Position numbers and translations under genes: made by a program. Under the pieces are notes generated by a model. It was given only the letters and a program-made list of their open reading frames with translations, was not told the origin of the DNA and did no database searches. Shown piece after piece: positions 23,902 to 31,070 of a stretch of DNA of 36,771 nt; positions within the stretch are counted from its first letter, which is position 1; each line of letters starts with the position of its first letter. The stretch spans positions 1-36,771 of the forward strand of contig NZ_BCTY01000037.1 of NCBI RefSeq assembly GCF_001591005.1, given 5' to 3'. Source of the DNA: Sphingomonas sanguinis NBRC 13937. Lineage in GTDB: Bacteria > Pseudomonadota > Alphaproteobacteria > Sphingomonadales > Sphingomonadaceae.

Positions 23902-26006
23902 GCGTTATGCTGCTGGCCGCTGGCCTCGCTGTCGCCGGTATCGATGCCGCGCCCCCGCCATGCCCCGGCATCATGCCGGCATTCACCCCGGCCGCCGCAG
24001 CGGGACGACCGGTCTCGCTCGACGACCTACTGGCCTTGCGGGACATCGGCCAGCCCGACCCCTCGGTCGGTGGACCGAGCCCGCTCGCCGTGTCCCCCGA
24101 TGGTCGCCGGATCGCGTTCGTCATCTCGCGCGCCGACCCCGTGGCCAATAGCGTCTGCCAAGCCTTGGTCGTGCTCGGCCTGGAACCGCGGGCTCAACCA
24201 CGAATCGTCGATGAAGGCGGCGAGGCTATACGCGCGGAAAATGTCGTGCGCGGGTCCCGGACCGGCAGCGGCCTGCCTGCGACCATCGTCCCGGCTTGGT
24301 CGCCCGACGCACGATACCTGGCCTATCTCAAGCGCGTCGGCGGCCGGACCCAGGCCTGGCGCATCTCGGTCGACGACGGCGCCGCCGTGCAGATCACCGA
24401 CGCGCCGGTCGATGTCGAGGCGGTCGCGTGGAGCGAAGATGGAACGAGGCTCGTCTTTGCAACTCGGCCCGGGCGAACGACCTTCACCGACGCGGTGCGC
24501 GCCGAGGGCCGCAACGGATTCCTGTTCGACCATCGCGTCATTCCGCCCAACGGCTTTGCACCGCAGCTACCAGGCGATCTCGAGAGAGTCGTTTGGTCTG
24601 TACCCCGAAATGGTGGACCGGCTGCGCGCGCCGATCGCCAGGATATCGCGCGCCTGGGTGGCGAACCGGGACTGAGCGAGCCCTCTCCCCTGAATGCCGT
24701 GACATCGGACGGTCGGAGGGCGGGCGCTGAGGTGGACGGCCCATCCCCCTTTGCCGGCCGCCGGATCTGGGCCGATGGAAGCGGCGGTCGGCGTCTGGCC
24801 TGTACCGCCTCCGAATGCCATGGCTCGATCCGCGGGCTATGGTGGGACCCCGATGGCCGCAGCCTTTTCTTCCTGCGCTATGAGGGCCCGAACAACGAGA
24901 GTACGTCGCTCTTTCGCTGGACGCCGGGCGAGGCTGCGGTCCGTCGCCTGCTGGCCACCGAGGATGCCCTCGTCGGCTGCACCATGGCGCCCCGGGAACT
25001 GCTGTGCCTGCGGGAATCATCGCTGGCGCCGCGCCGAATCGTCGGGATCGACCTTGCCAGCGGTGCCGCACGAACCGTCCTCGATCCAAACCCAGAGTTC
25101 GCGTCGCGAACCAAGCCCCGTGTCGAGCGCCTGCGCTGGACGAACCCTGCGGGTCTTCCCGCCTGGGGCGATCTTGTCCTGCCTGCAGGACGACCACCTG
25201 CCAAGGGCTGGCCGCTGGTCATCGTCCAGTATACCAGCCGCGGCTTCCTGCGCGGCGGCACGGGCGACGAATATCCGATCCTGCCGCTGGCCGCGAACGG
25301 GATCGCTGTGCTCAGCTTTCAACGTCCACCGCTCGTCGTGCAGGCCCGGCCCAACCTCTCGAGCGCCGAAGCCGTCGCCGCCGTCTTGCGAAACTGGGAC
25401 GAGCGGCGCAACACTCACGATTCGCTCGAAGCGGGATTGGCGAAGCTTGCCGCGCGCGGCGACATCGACCGCGACCGGATGGGCATCACTGGGCTGAGCG
25501 ACGGATCGACCACGGCGCGTTATGCCTTGGTTGCCGGCATGCCGTTCCGCGCGGCCTCGCTTAGCACCTGCTGCCGCTATCTGCGGAGCGACCTCATCTA
25601 CGGGGGCACGGTCCTCGCGGACGAAATGCACGCCATGGGCTTTCCCAAAGTGACCGACGACGATCCTGCATTCTGGGCACCGATATCCTTGCCCGAGGCG
25701 GCCCATAGGCTGCGCACGCCGGTCCTCTTCCAGCTGGCCGACGAGGAAGGGCTGTTCGCGCTCGAGACATTCGCAGCCCTGCGCGAGAACGACGTACCCG
25801 TCGAACTTCGCATCTTCCCTGACGAGCACCACATTAAATGGCAGCCGGCGCACCGGGCTGCGGTCTATGCCCGCAATCTCGACTGGTTCCGCTTCTGGCT
25901 TCGGGGCGAGGAGGATCCCGATCCCGCCAAGCGCGAACAGTATCGGCGGTGGCGGGACTGGCGCGACCATTCGGCCGTGACCCGCCCCCCGGCATCAACT
26001 CCATGA
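23898..26006 (+). CDS. Lasso peptide isopeptidase, AtxE-like S9 hydrolase
   Basis: The protein has 702 residues. AtxE-type isopeptidases open the ring of lasso peptides by hydrolysing the isopeptide bond. A short hydrophobic leader (MLLAAGLAVAG) suggests export. A beta-propeller (about 60-400) and alpha/beta-hydrolase domain follow, with Ser534 in GLSDGS, Asp615 in LADEEG and His644 or 645 in PDEHHIKW as the probable triad. These positions are close to those of astexin isopeptidase AtxE2 (about 527, 610, 638, from memory). GTG at 23898 overlaps the receptor stop; ATG at 23907 is the alternative. It converges on the cyclase gene with a 12-base overlap. The frame is intact, but its original promoter, probably upstream of the receptor, is likely gone. 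Confidence 0.88.
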   Translation: MSVMLLAAGLAVAGIDAAPPPCPGIMPAFTPAAAAGRPVSLDDLLALRDIGQPDPSVGGPSPLAVSPDGRRIAFVISRADPVANSVCQALVVLGLEPRAQPRIVDEGGEAIRAENVVRGSRTGSGLPATIVPAWSPDARYLAYLKRVGGRTQAWRISVDDGAAVQITDAPVDVEAVAWSEDGTRLVFATRPGRTTFTDAVRAEGRNGFLFDHRVIPPNGFAPQLPGDLERVVWSVPRNGGPAARADRQDIARLGGEPGLSEPSPLNAVTSDGRRAGAEVDGPSPFAGRRIWADGSGGRRLACTASECHGSIRGLWWDPDGRSLFFLRYEGPNNESTSLFRWTPGEAAVRRLLATEDALVGCTMAPRELLCLRESSLAPRRIVGIDLASGAARTVLDPNPEFASRTKPRVERLRWTNPAGLPAWGDLVLPAGRPPAKGWPLVIVQYTSRGFLRGGTGDEYPILPLAANGIAVLSFQRPPLVVQARPNLSSAEAVAAVLRNWDERRNTHDSLEAGLAKLAARGDIDRDRMGITGLSDGSTTARYALVAGMPFRAASLSTCCRYLRSDLIYGGTVLADEMHAMGFPKVTDDDPAFWAPISLPEAAHRLRTPVLFQLADEEGLFALETFAALRENDVPVELRIFPDEHHIKWQPAHRAAVYARNLDWFRFWLRGEEDPDPAKREQYRRWRDWRDHSAVTRPPASTP

Positions 26007-27725
26007 CCGCGCCCAGGCCTCGGCGTCGGCGAGTTGCAACAGCCGGGCAAAGCGCAGGTCGCGGGCCGGTCCCGGCGCCAGCGCGGCCTCCACTGCCGCC
26101 CGGTCGATGACGCCATGGATGGCCAGGCATCCGTCAAGCAGGAAAGGCCGCAACATGTCGGCCTCTTTTTCGACCAGTCGCGCCAGGAAGCCGGTCGGCG
26201 TGCCCTTTGATCGCCGGCTGACCACCGAAGTCGGCAGCCGCGTGGCATAGGCCCGCCGAACCGGTGCCCGGTTACGCCCCTCCTCGAACCACATCCAACT
26301 TGGCACCCGCAACGCGGCTTCGGCGATGGGCTGCGACACGAGCGGCGACAGAATTGCCGGGCGTCTTTCAGCCTCGAGATTCCCGACGACCGAAACAGCA
26401 GCCAGAAGAAGACCGACCTGCGCCGCCTTGCCTGGCGGTGTAACTTGCGGTGGTACCAGCCAGGGGTGGAGCGGAATGAAGTCGTCGATCATCGCGGGAT
26501 TGAGAAGCATGCGGTCGATCGGCCAGCGATATGCCACACGACCCGTCATCATCCGCAGGGCGGCACGATGCATCACCGACACCAAGCTGACATTGGCCAT
26601 CCGCGCGATCGACGCGGCCGTTGCCAGCGGCCGCGCCGCCCTGTTCAGGCCCAGCAAAGCATCTATCACCGGAACGACGCTTTGGAGCGAGCAAAACATG
26701 TTGTCGCCGCCGCCGCCATCGATCACCTGCTTCGCGCCGGTATCGCGTGCCAGCCTGTCCGCCGCCGCCAATGTGGCCTGGCGGAATGGCGCGCCAGTCG
26801 GTCGAGGCAGTCCAGGCGCAAAAGGACGCGTGAAATCGACCTGCTCCGGATCGCGCATGATCTCGACCAGAGGTACGTTCAAATGATGCGCCACGGCTCG
26901 CGCTTGGCTTCGCTCATCGCCTTGTGCGTCTGCCACCACCATGGTCAGGCAGGTCAGATGATGCGTGCATGCTGCCAGTGCCGCTGCTACGGCCGACGAG
27001 TCCAGCCCACCCGATAATAGCAAAATCACCGGCGTATCTCGGTTCACGCAAGCCGACACCGCGACGTCAATCGCCGAGCGCATGGCGTTCGCGGCGGCGT
27101 CGCGCGACTGGAACGGGGGCATTTGCTCAGTGCAGGACCATGGTGACCAGCAGCACCTGATACGGACATTGGCTAGGGCGACTTGCAGCATCTGCCCGGC
27201 GCCCAATTCCTGAATGTCGCGCAGGCACGTTCGTCCGTTGCGTAGGTCTGTGGCCACAAGGAAATGGCTCAAGCCTCGCCAGTCGACCGCGGGAGCTGGC
27301 CCGCCGAACGCGCCGAGCAGCCGGATCGAGGACGCCAGCACGACATGATCGGAGGCCTCGTGCCAATAGCAGGACAGATCTCCAAAGGGGGAGCGTAAGG
27401 CATACCGCTCCGCGCCCGCCTTTGCGCCGATGGCGATGTAATCACCCCAGAAATCACGGACCAGCACACGCGCACCGTCCGTATGTTGCAGCAAAGGCTC
27501 GACCGCGTCAGCGGTCAGCGCTGTGTCATCCCCACGTCGGAATATCGGGCCGATGATCCGGCCCCCCGGCCCCGAGCTCCCTTCGACCGTCGCGATCATA
27601 ACCCCTTCGCCGATATGGGATGGCCGAAGTCCCGTCCGACCGGCGGCGTCAATGAAACGGCATCGGTCCGCCGGATGAAAGCTGCCCGGCTTCGAAAGCC
27701 ACGCTGCAAAGGCTGGCCGGGTCAT
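25995..27725 (-). CDS. Lasso peptide macrolactam cyclase, C protein
   Basis: The protein has 576 residues and resembles asparagine synthetase B. C proteins activate the side-chain carboxylate of an Asp or Glu in the core as an AMP ester and join it to the N-terminal amine, forming the ring. An N-terminal glutaminase-like domain (about 1-190) lacks the catalytic Cys2 of true asparagine synthetase, as expected for this family. The ATP-pyrophosphatase motif SGGLDSS is at 238-244, and a second conserved segment, QVIDGGGGDNMFC, follows. It overlaps the B gene by four bases (ATGA). The frame is full length, so the enzyme should be active. Confidence 0.93.
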   Translation of the reverse strand: MTRPAFAAWLSKPGSFHPADRCRFIDAAGRTGLRPSHIGEGVMIATVEGSSGPGGRIIGPIFRRGDDTALTADAVEPLLQHTDGARVLVRDFWGDYIAIGAKAGAERYALRSPFGDLSCYWHEASDHVVLASSIRLLGAFGGPAPAVDWRGLSHFLVATDLRNGRTCLRDIQELGAGQMLQVALANVRIRCCWSPWSCTEQMPPFQSRDAAANAMRSAIDVAVSACVNRDTPVILLLSGGLDSSAVAAALAACTHHLTCLTMVVADAQGDERSQARAVAHHLNVPLVEIMRDPEQVDFTRPFAPGLPRPTGAPFRQATLAAADRLARDTGAKQVIDGGGGDNMFCSLQSVVPVIDALLGLNRAARPLATAASIARMANVSLVSVMHRAALRMMTGRVAYRWPIDRMLLNPAMIDDFIPLHPWLVPPQVTPPGKAAQVGLLLAAVSVVGNLEAERRPAILSPLVSQPIAEAALRVPSWMWFEEGRNRAPVRRAYATRLPTSVVSRRSKGTPTGFLARLVEKEADMLRPFLLDGCLAIHGVIDRAAVEAALAPGPARDLRFARLLQLADAEAWARSWS

Positions 27726-28363
27726 ACCACGAGTACCGGCGTAAAATCCTGCACAACGTGGAGTTCGTCATTGAGCACCTCGGTATCGCGTTGGACCCAC
27801 GCATGGGCCGCAAACGGGCTCAGTTTCACGCCAAAGACGAGGTGCACCTCGGGGCAGGCACAGCGCTCCGCCAAGGCCATCGACAAGGGCAGACAACGGC
27901 CAAGTGGACTGACCAAAAGCCGCAGCCACACAAATGCCTCGGCCGAGCAATCGACGTTGCGAGGTTTTCCCGATCTCTGACGACGCAAACGTTCGAGGCG
28001 AACGATCTCGCTTTGCAAGCCATGCCGGCGCAGGCGTCGGGCGGCAGCGGCGTAGCCCAGCCACGCGATCATCGTCGACAATCGCGGTATGTTCTCCGCT
28101 GCATCGAGGCAGCTGGTCCGGGGGGCGGGCAGCCGACAGGGCACGACGGGGTGATTTCCCGAGACATCGAGTAACCCGACCCGTACCAATTCGCCGAGCT
28201 GCGTGGTCTCCTCGGGGGAGAGTGGCTCGCCTCCACATTGCTGGCGCAAGGACCGGCCCGTCACAGCCGGAAGCATCCAATAGCGGTCCGATCGCGCATC
28301 GAGAAAAACTGCGCTTTCGCCAACGAAGCAGAACCCGACCAGGGGGGGAAGAAAATAGGCCAT
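27722..28363 (-). CDS. Lasso peptide B protein, RRE plus leader peptidase fusion
   Basis: The protein has 213 residues. Residues 1-80 look like the RRE (B1) domain that binds the leader peptide (AVFLDARSDRYWMLPAVTGRSL). Residues 95-213 form the transglutaminase-like B2 leader peptidase with Cys157 (GRCLPLS), His187 (FAAHAWV) and Asp199 (LND) as the triad. It cuts the leader so that the cyclase can close the ring. ATG at 28363 was chosen over a GTG at 28402, since that GTG lies inside the A-B hairpin. There is no strong ribosome binding site before it. It follows the precursor gene by 43 bases and overlaps the cyclase gene by four. Confidence 0.92.
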   Translation of the reverse strand: MAYFLPPLVGFCFVGESAVFLDARSDRYWMLPAVTGRSLRQQCGGEPLSPEETTQLGELVRVGLLDVSGNHPVVPCRLPAPRTSCLDAAENIPRLSTMIAWLGYAAAARRLRRHGLQSEIVRLERLRRQRSGKPRNVDCSAEAFVWLRLLVSPLGRCLPLSMALAERCACPEVHLVFGVKLSPFAAHAWVQRDTEVLNDELHVVQDFTPVLVV

Positions 28364-28372
28364 GGTGAAAGC

Positions 28373-28400
28373 GGCGGGGTATCCCGTGGAATACCCCGCC
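28373..28400 (-). terminator. Hairpin between precursor A and B genes
   Basis: GGCGGGGTAT (28373-28382) and ATACCCCGCC (28391-28400) form a perfect 10-bp stem with an eight-base loop, filling most of the 43-base A-B gap. There is no T-run. In lasso operons such structures are thought to let precursor mRNA accumulate over the enzyme genes, by partial termination or by protecting the 3' end. The stem also lies just before the weak start region of B. Confidence 0.75.
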
Positions 28401-28406
28401 ACCCGA

Positions 28407-28538
28407 TCAATCGTCGGACAGGCCGGCGGCGAGGAACCCCTGGACCTCGTCGATCGGCGTACCCGCCGGGCCCTGGGTCAGGCTGCGGGCCTCACCCAGG
28501 TCGACGAGCGTCGGGACCTTGTCATTATTGCGTTCCAT
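28407..28538 (-). CDS. Lasso peptide precursor, A gene
   Basis: The gene encodes a 43-residue peptide read directly from the sequence. Leader residues 1-22 (MERNNDKVPTLVDLGEARSLTQ split as MERNNDKV and PTLVDLGEARSLTQ) carry the P-x-L-x3-G element recognised by RRE domains, though the usual Tyr three residues before Pro is Asp. Thr21 is the conserved penultimate leader residue. The core, residues 23-43, begins GPAGTPID and ends AAGLSDD. Ring closure is expected between Gly1 and Asp8 of the core, with Glu9 as alternative. It resembles sphingomonad lasso peptides recalled from memory (sphingopyxin and syanodin types). AGGAGA lies five to six bases upstream. The gene heads the A-B-C operon. Confidence 0.92.
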   Translation of the reverse strand: MERNNDKVPTLVDLGEARSLTQGPAGTPIDEVQGFLAAGLSDD

Positions 28539-28540
28539 GA

Positions 28541-28546
28541 CGTTCT
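28541..28546 (-). promoter_or_regulatory. Strong ribosome binding site of the lasso precursor
   Basis: On the minus strand AGGAGA-type sequence precedes the ATG at 28538 by five to six bases. This decides the precursor start and contrasts with the weak signal before the B gene. Confidence 0.75.
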
Positions 28547-28598
28547 CCTATGCATACCGCGACCATTCGCGGCCTTGGGAGAATGTGCCGAGCGGCAT

Positions 28599-28627
28599 TC
28601 TATAGAAATTTTATGCGGCCTTGATAT
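28599..28627 (-). promoter_or_regulatory. Candidate lasso operon promoter
   Basis: On the minus strand a TATAGA hexamer (28604-28599) lies 17 bases from ATATCA (28627-28622), in the most AT-rich stretch upstream of the precursor. It would give a leader of about 54 bases. Both hexamers match consensus only partly. Confidence 0.3.
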
Positions 28628-28916
28628 CTCGAATGTCGTCTCTGCCCCGATGCCATGACGTTCGCAGCATGACGGACCATTGCCTATCGATAGATACTCC
28701 GGTCGCCAGACGTTGACGCACCGCGATGTCCGCAGCCCACCCAACCGGCTGGATTCGTCGATAATCCAGCCGGCCGGGACCACCATCAGTGGGCGGCACT
28801 CGGTCGATCAACCTCGAGCCGCGAACAGAATCGCCAAGTCCCCGTCCAGAGCGCCATGCTCTTTCCTCAGGCAGGGCGTCATGAGATTGGGCAGCTCCGA
28901 TACCTCCCTGCCAGCT
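28628..28916. other. Non-coding stretch between lasso operon and ompW
   Basis: No gene can be supported. The main structure is a perfect 11-bp hairpin at 28745-28773. Short frames on both strands lack recognisable motifs, and a second precursor peptide was not found. The right end of the horizontally acquired region probably lies here. Confidence 0.55.
28745..28773. terminator. Perfect 11-bp hairpin downstream of ompW
   Basis: CCGGCTGGATT (28745-28755) and AATCCAGCCGG (28763-28773) pair without mismatch around a seven-base loop. It is about 145 bases past the ompW stop and upstream of the lasso promoter region. There is no T-run on either side, so a terminator role is uncertain. Confidence 0.5.
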
Positions 28917-29618
28917 TCACAAACGCATTCCCAATCCGATACCGACCACCAGCGGGTCCAACGAGACATTCACGTGCTGACGGCCCAGCGCTGCGTTGTC
29001 GAGACGGGCGGTGGTATCGATGTCGATGTACTTGACATCGAGGTTCAGGAAGACCCGGCGGGTGATGTCTACATCCACGCCCGCCTGCGCTGCCCAGCCG
29101 ACGCTGTCCTTCAGATGCACGCTGGTCGGCCCCACCGCCGCTTGCAGGCCGTCGGAGGCCGCCTCGTTCCAGAAGATCGTATAGTTGACGCCGGCACCGA
29201 CATAGGGACGGACATGGCGCATCGGCGAGACATGATATTGCGCGGTCAACGTCGGTGGCAGGACCCAGGTGGAGGCCAGCTTGCCGAGGCTGCCGGTCGT
29301 GCCCCGCATCCCGCTGATGGAATGCTTGGTAGTCGAGGCAATCAGCTCGAAGCCGAGATGGTTCGTCGCCATATAGGTCGCGTCGACCTCGGGCATGAGG
29401 CGGTTGTCGACCTTCACCGTCTCGCCAGGAAAGGCGGGGAGAATGCTGCCGGATCGCTCGTTGGGGGCGACTAGGATGGCCCGCGCGCGAAACAGGACGT
29501 CGCCCGCGCGCACCCCGACCCGGGGCTGTACATCGGTGCGATCCTGGGCCGAAGCCGATGCGCCGATCCCCATTGCGCTGAGCGCGAGCAGGATGGCGGC
29601 GGTTCTGAGGGCGGTCAT
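28917..29618 (-). CDS. ompW: OmpW family outer-membrane protein
   Basis: The protein has 233 residues. A signal peptide of about 25 residues (ending ASASAQ) precedes an eight-stranded barrel typical of OmpW. It has an early VRAGDVLFRARAILVAPNE strand, ATYMATNHLGFELIAST, and PPTLTAQYHVSPMRHVRPYVGAGVNYTIF in the middle. A C-terminal strand ends GIGLGMRL. OmpW proteins form narrow hydrophobic channels and are often induced by low oxygen. AGGAGA stands seven bases before the ATG. An FNR-like box at 29677-29690 sits at the usual activating distance from a TAATCG -10 element (29654-29649), so FNR activation is likely. It is divergent from hemN. Confidence 0.93.
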   Translation of the reverse strand: MTALRTAAILLALSAMGIGASASAQDRTDVQPRVGVRAGDVLFRARAILVAPNERSGSILPAFPGETVKVDNRLMPEVDATYMATNHLGFELIASTTKHSISGMRGTTGSLGKLASTWVLPPTLTAQYHVSPMRHVRPYVGAGVNYTIFWNEAASDGLQAAVGPTSVHLKDSVGWAAQAGVDVDITRRVFLNLDVKYIDIDTTARLDNAALGRQHVNVSLDPLVVGIGLGMRL

Positions 29619-29676
29619 CGTGTGTCTCCTGTGTCGGTACCGGAGGACCGATTAGGAGCGGACTTGGCCCGCCGCC

Positions 29677-29690
29677 TTGACCATCGACAA
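29677..29690 (-). promoter_or_regulatory. FNR-like box, one mismatch, ompW side
   Basis: TTGAC-CATC-GACAA differs by one base from the palindrome TTGAC-N4-GTCAA. With TAATCG at 29654-29649 as -10 box, the predicted start of transcription is 29642 and the box is centred at -41.5, the classic activating position, giving a 24-base ompW leader. Confidence 0.55.
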
Positions 29691-29698
29691 AGCCCGGT

Positions 29699-29712
29699 TT
29701 GACGGCGGTCAA
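29699..29712. promoter_or_regulatory. FNR/FixK box in the ompW-hemN region
   Basis: TTGAC-GGCG-GTCAA is a perfect consensus site. It is centred 42 bases before the hemN ATG and 22 bases from the second, imperfect box. It probably serves hemN and may assist ompW. Confidence 0.85.
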
Positions 29713-29747
29713 AGGTGCGTCCGCCCTAGCGGGGCACAGCATGCGCC

Positions 29748-31070
29748 ATGTGGCCTTATCATCCCGAACTGCTCGCTCGGCCCGTGCCGCGCTTCACCAG
29801 CTACCCCACCGCCGCAGAGTTTGGCGACGGGGTGGGTCATGACGACATGGCCGCCGCGCTCGATGCCGTCGATGCGGATGCGGACGTGTCGCTCTATCTG
29901 CATATCCCCTATTGCCGGGCGATCTGCTGGTATTGCGGGTGCAACACCGGTGCGGCGAACCGGACGACGCGGCTGGAGGCGTATCTGACGCGGCTGCATG
30001 CCGAGATCGACAGGATTGCCGCCCGGCTGGAGGGGCGCGGACAAATCCGGCGGATTGCCTTTGGCGGGGGAAGTCCCAACGCCATTCCCCCGGGCGCCTT
30101 TGCAGCACTGGTCGCGCATCTGCGCAGGGCCTTTGCGTGTGAAGACGCACCGCTATCGCTGGAGATCGATCCGCGCGGCTTCGCGCCGGACTGGGGGAGC
30201 GTCATCGCCGCGACCGGCGTCGCGCGGGTCAGCCTGGGCGTGCAGACCTTCGATCCCATGCTCCAGACGGCGATCGGCCGGATTCAGCCGCGCGAGGACA
30301 TCATCCGCGCCGTCACGCTGTTGCGCGGGGGCGGGGTCGGATCGATCAATTTCGACCTGATGTACGGCCTGCCCGGACAGACCGACGCAGCGCTTCAAGC
30401 CACGCTGGAAGAAGCCATCGCACTTGCGCCCGAGCGGCTGGCGGTCTTTGGCTATGCGCATGTCCCTCACCTGATCCCGCGCCAGCGCCGGATCGACGTG
30501 ACAGCGCTCCCCGGAGCGGCGGCGCGCTTCGCGCAGGCCGCAGCGGCGCATGAGCGACTGACGGCGGCGGGCTACCGAGCAGTCGGCTTCGACCATTTCG
30601 CCAAACCGCATGATCCGCTGGCACAGGCGGCGGCAAACGACACGTTGCGCCGCAACTTCCAGGGTTTCACCGACGATCCCGCCGAGATCCTGATCGGCCT
30701 AGGTGCCAGCGCGATCAGCGAATTTCCCGACCGCCTGCTTCAGAACGCGAAGAAGGCGGGCGATTGGCACCAGGCAATCAGCGCCGGTCGATTCGCGACC
30801 GCGCGTGGTATCCGTCGGACGCCGCTCGACCGGCGGCGAGGGGCGGCGATTGCAGGGGTGCTGTGCCAAGGAATCGCCGATACGAGCGATTTACCGGAGC
30901 GCGATGCCATTCATACCCGGCTTTCCCGCTTCGAGCAGGCCGGGCTGCTCCGATGGGAAGGGCACTGTCTCCGGCTGACGGCCGACGCGCTGCCCTATGC
31001 CCGCAGCATTGCCGCCGCCTTCGACGCCTGGCGCAGCGAGGACGACACGCGTTTCAGCCATGCCGTCTGA
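29748..31070 (+). CDS. hemN: Oxygen-independent coproporphyrinogen III dehydrogenase
   Basis: The protein has 440 residues, a radical SAM enzyme that decarboxylates coproporphyrinogen III to protoporphyrinogen IX without oxygen, in the cytoplasm. RFTSYPTA near residue 15 is the HemN signature. The [4Fe-4S] motif is Cys56-x3-Cys60-x2-Cys63, followed by Cys65 (CRAICWYCGC). GGGSPN and the C-terminal HemN domain with GFDHFAKP follow. No clear ribosome binding site precedes the ATG, and the FNR box ends only 35 bases upstream, so the leader must be very short or the transcript leaderless. Its end overlaps the fnr gene by 11 bases. Confidence 0.95.
   Translation: MWPYHPELLARPVPRFTSYPTAAEFGDGVGHDDMAAALDAVDADADVSLYLHIPYCRAICWYCGCNTGAANRTTRLEAYLTRLHAEIDRIAARLEGRGQIRRIAFGGGSPNAIPPGAFAALVAHLRRAFACEDAPLSLEIDPRGFAPDWGSVIAATGVARVSLGVQTFDPMLQTAIGRIQPREDIIRAVTLLRGGGVGSINFDLMYGLPGQTDAALQATLEEAIALAPERLAVFGYAHVPHLIPRQRRIDVTALPGAAARFAQAAAAHERLTAAGYRAVGFDHFAKPHDPLAQAAANDTLRRNFQGFTDDPAEILIGLGASAISEFPDRLLQNAKKAGDWHQAISAGRFATARGIRRTPLDRRRGAAIAGVLCQGIADTSDLPERDAIHTRLSRFEQAGLLRWEGHCLRLTADALPYARSIAAAFDAWRSEDDTRFSHAV

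Larger units (their letters stand above)
23149..28640. other. Lasso peptide locus (A, B, C, isopeptidase, receptor remnant)
   Basis: Minus-strand A, B and C genes lie convergent to a plus-strand receptor remnant and isopeptidase. This is the gene content of class II proteobacterial lasso systems such as the astexins and sphingomonad lasso peptides: a ribosomal precursor, fused RRE-peptidase B, asparagine-synthetase-like cyclase C, a hydrolase that linearises the knotted product, and a TonB receptor. No exporter of the McjD type is present. FecI/FecR-type regulators often seen beside the receptor are absent, probably lost with the receptor's 5' end. Confidence 0.9.

Noticed and set aside
28364..28402. 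GTG start at 28402 for the lasso B protein
   Set aside because: The extra 13 codons lie in the A-B hairpin, and the RRE domain begins naturally at the ATG at 28363.
28560..28900. A second lasso precursor peptide
   Set aside because: Both strands were read for a short frame with Thr at the penultimate leader position followed by Gly and an Asp/Glu at core position 7-9; none with a ribosome binding site was found.
14060..28916. A direct repeat of the tRNA-Thr 3' end marking the far attachment site
   Set aside because: No copy of GGTTCGAGTCCTGTAAGC or close variants was noticed by eye in the island. An exact search is needed before excluding it.
28680..29474. Plus-strand frame of about 264 codons across the ompW region
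   Set aside because: It is mainly antisense to ompW, which has a signal peptide, barrel strands and a good ribosome binding site.
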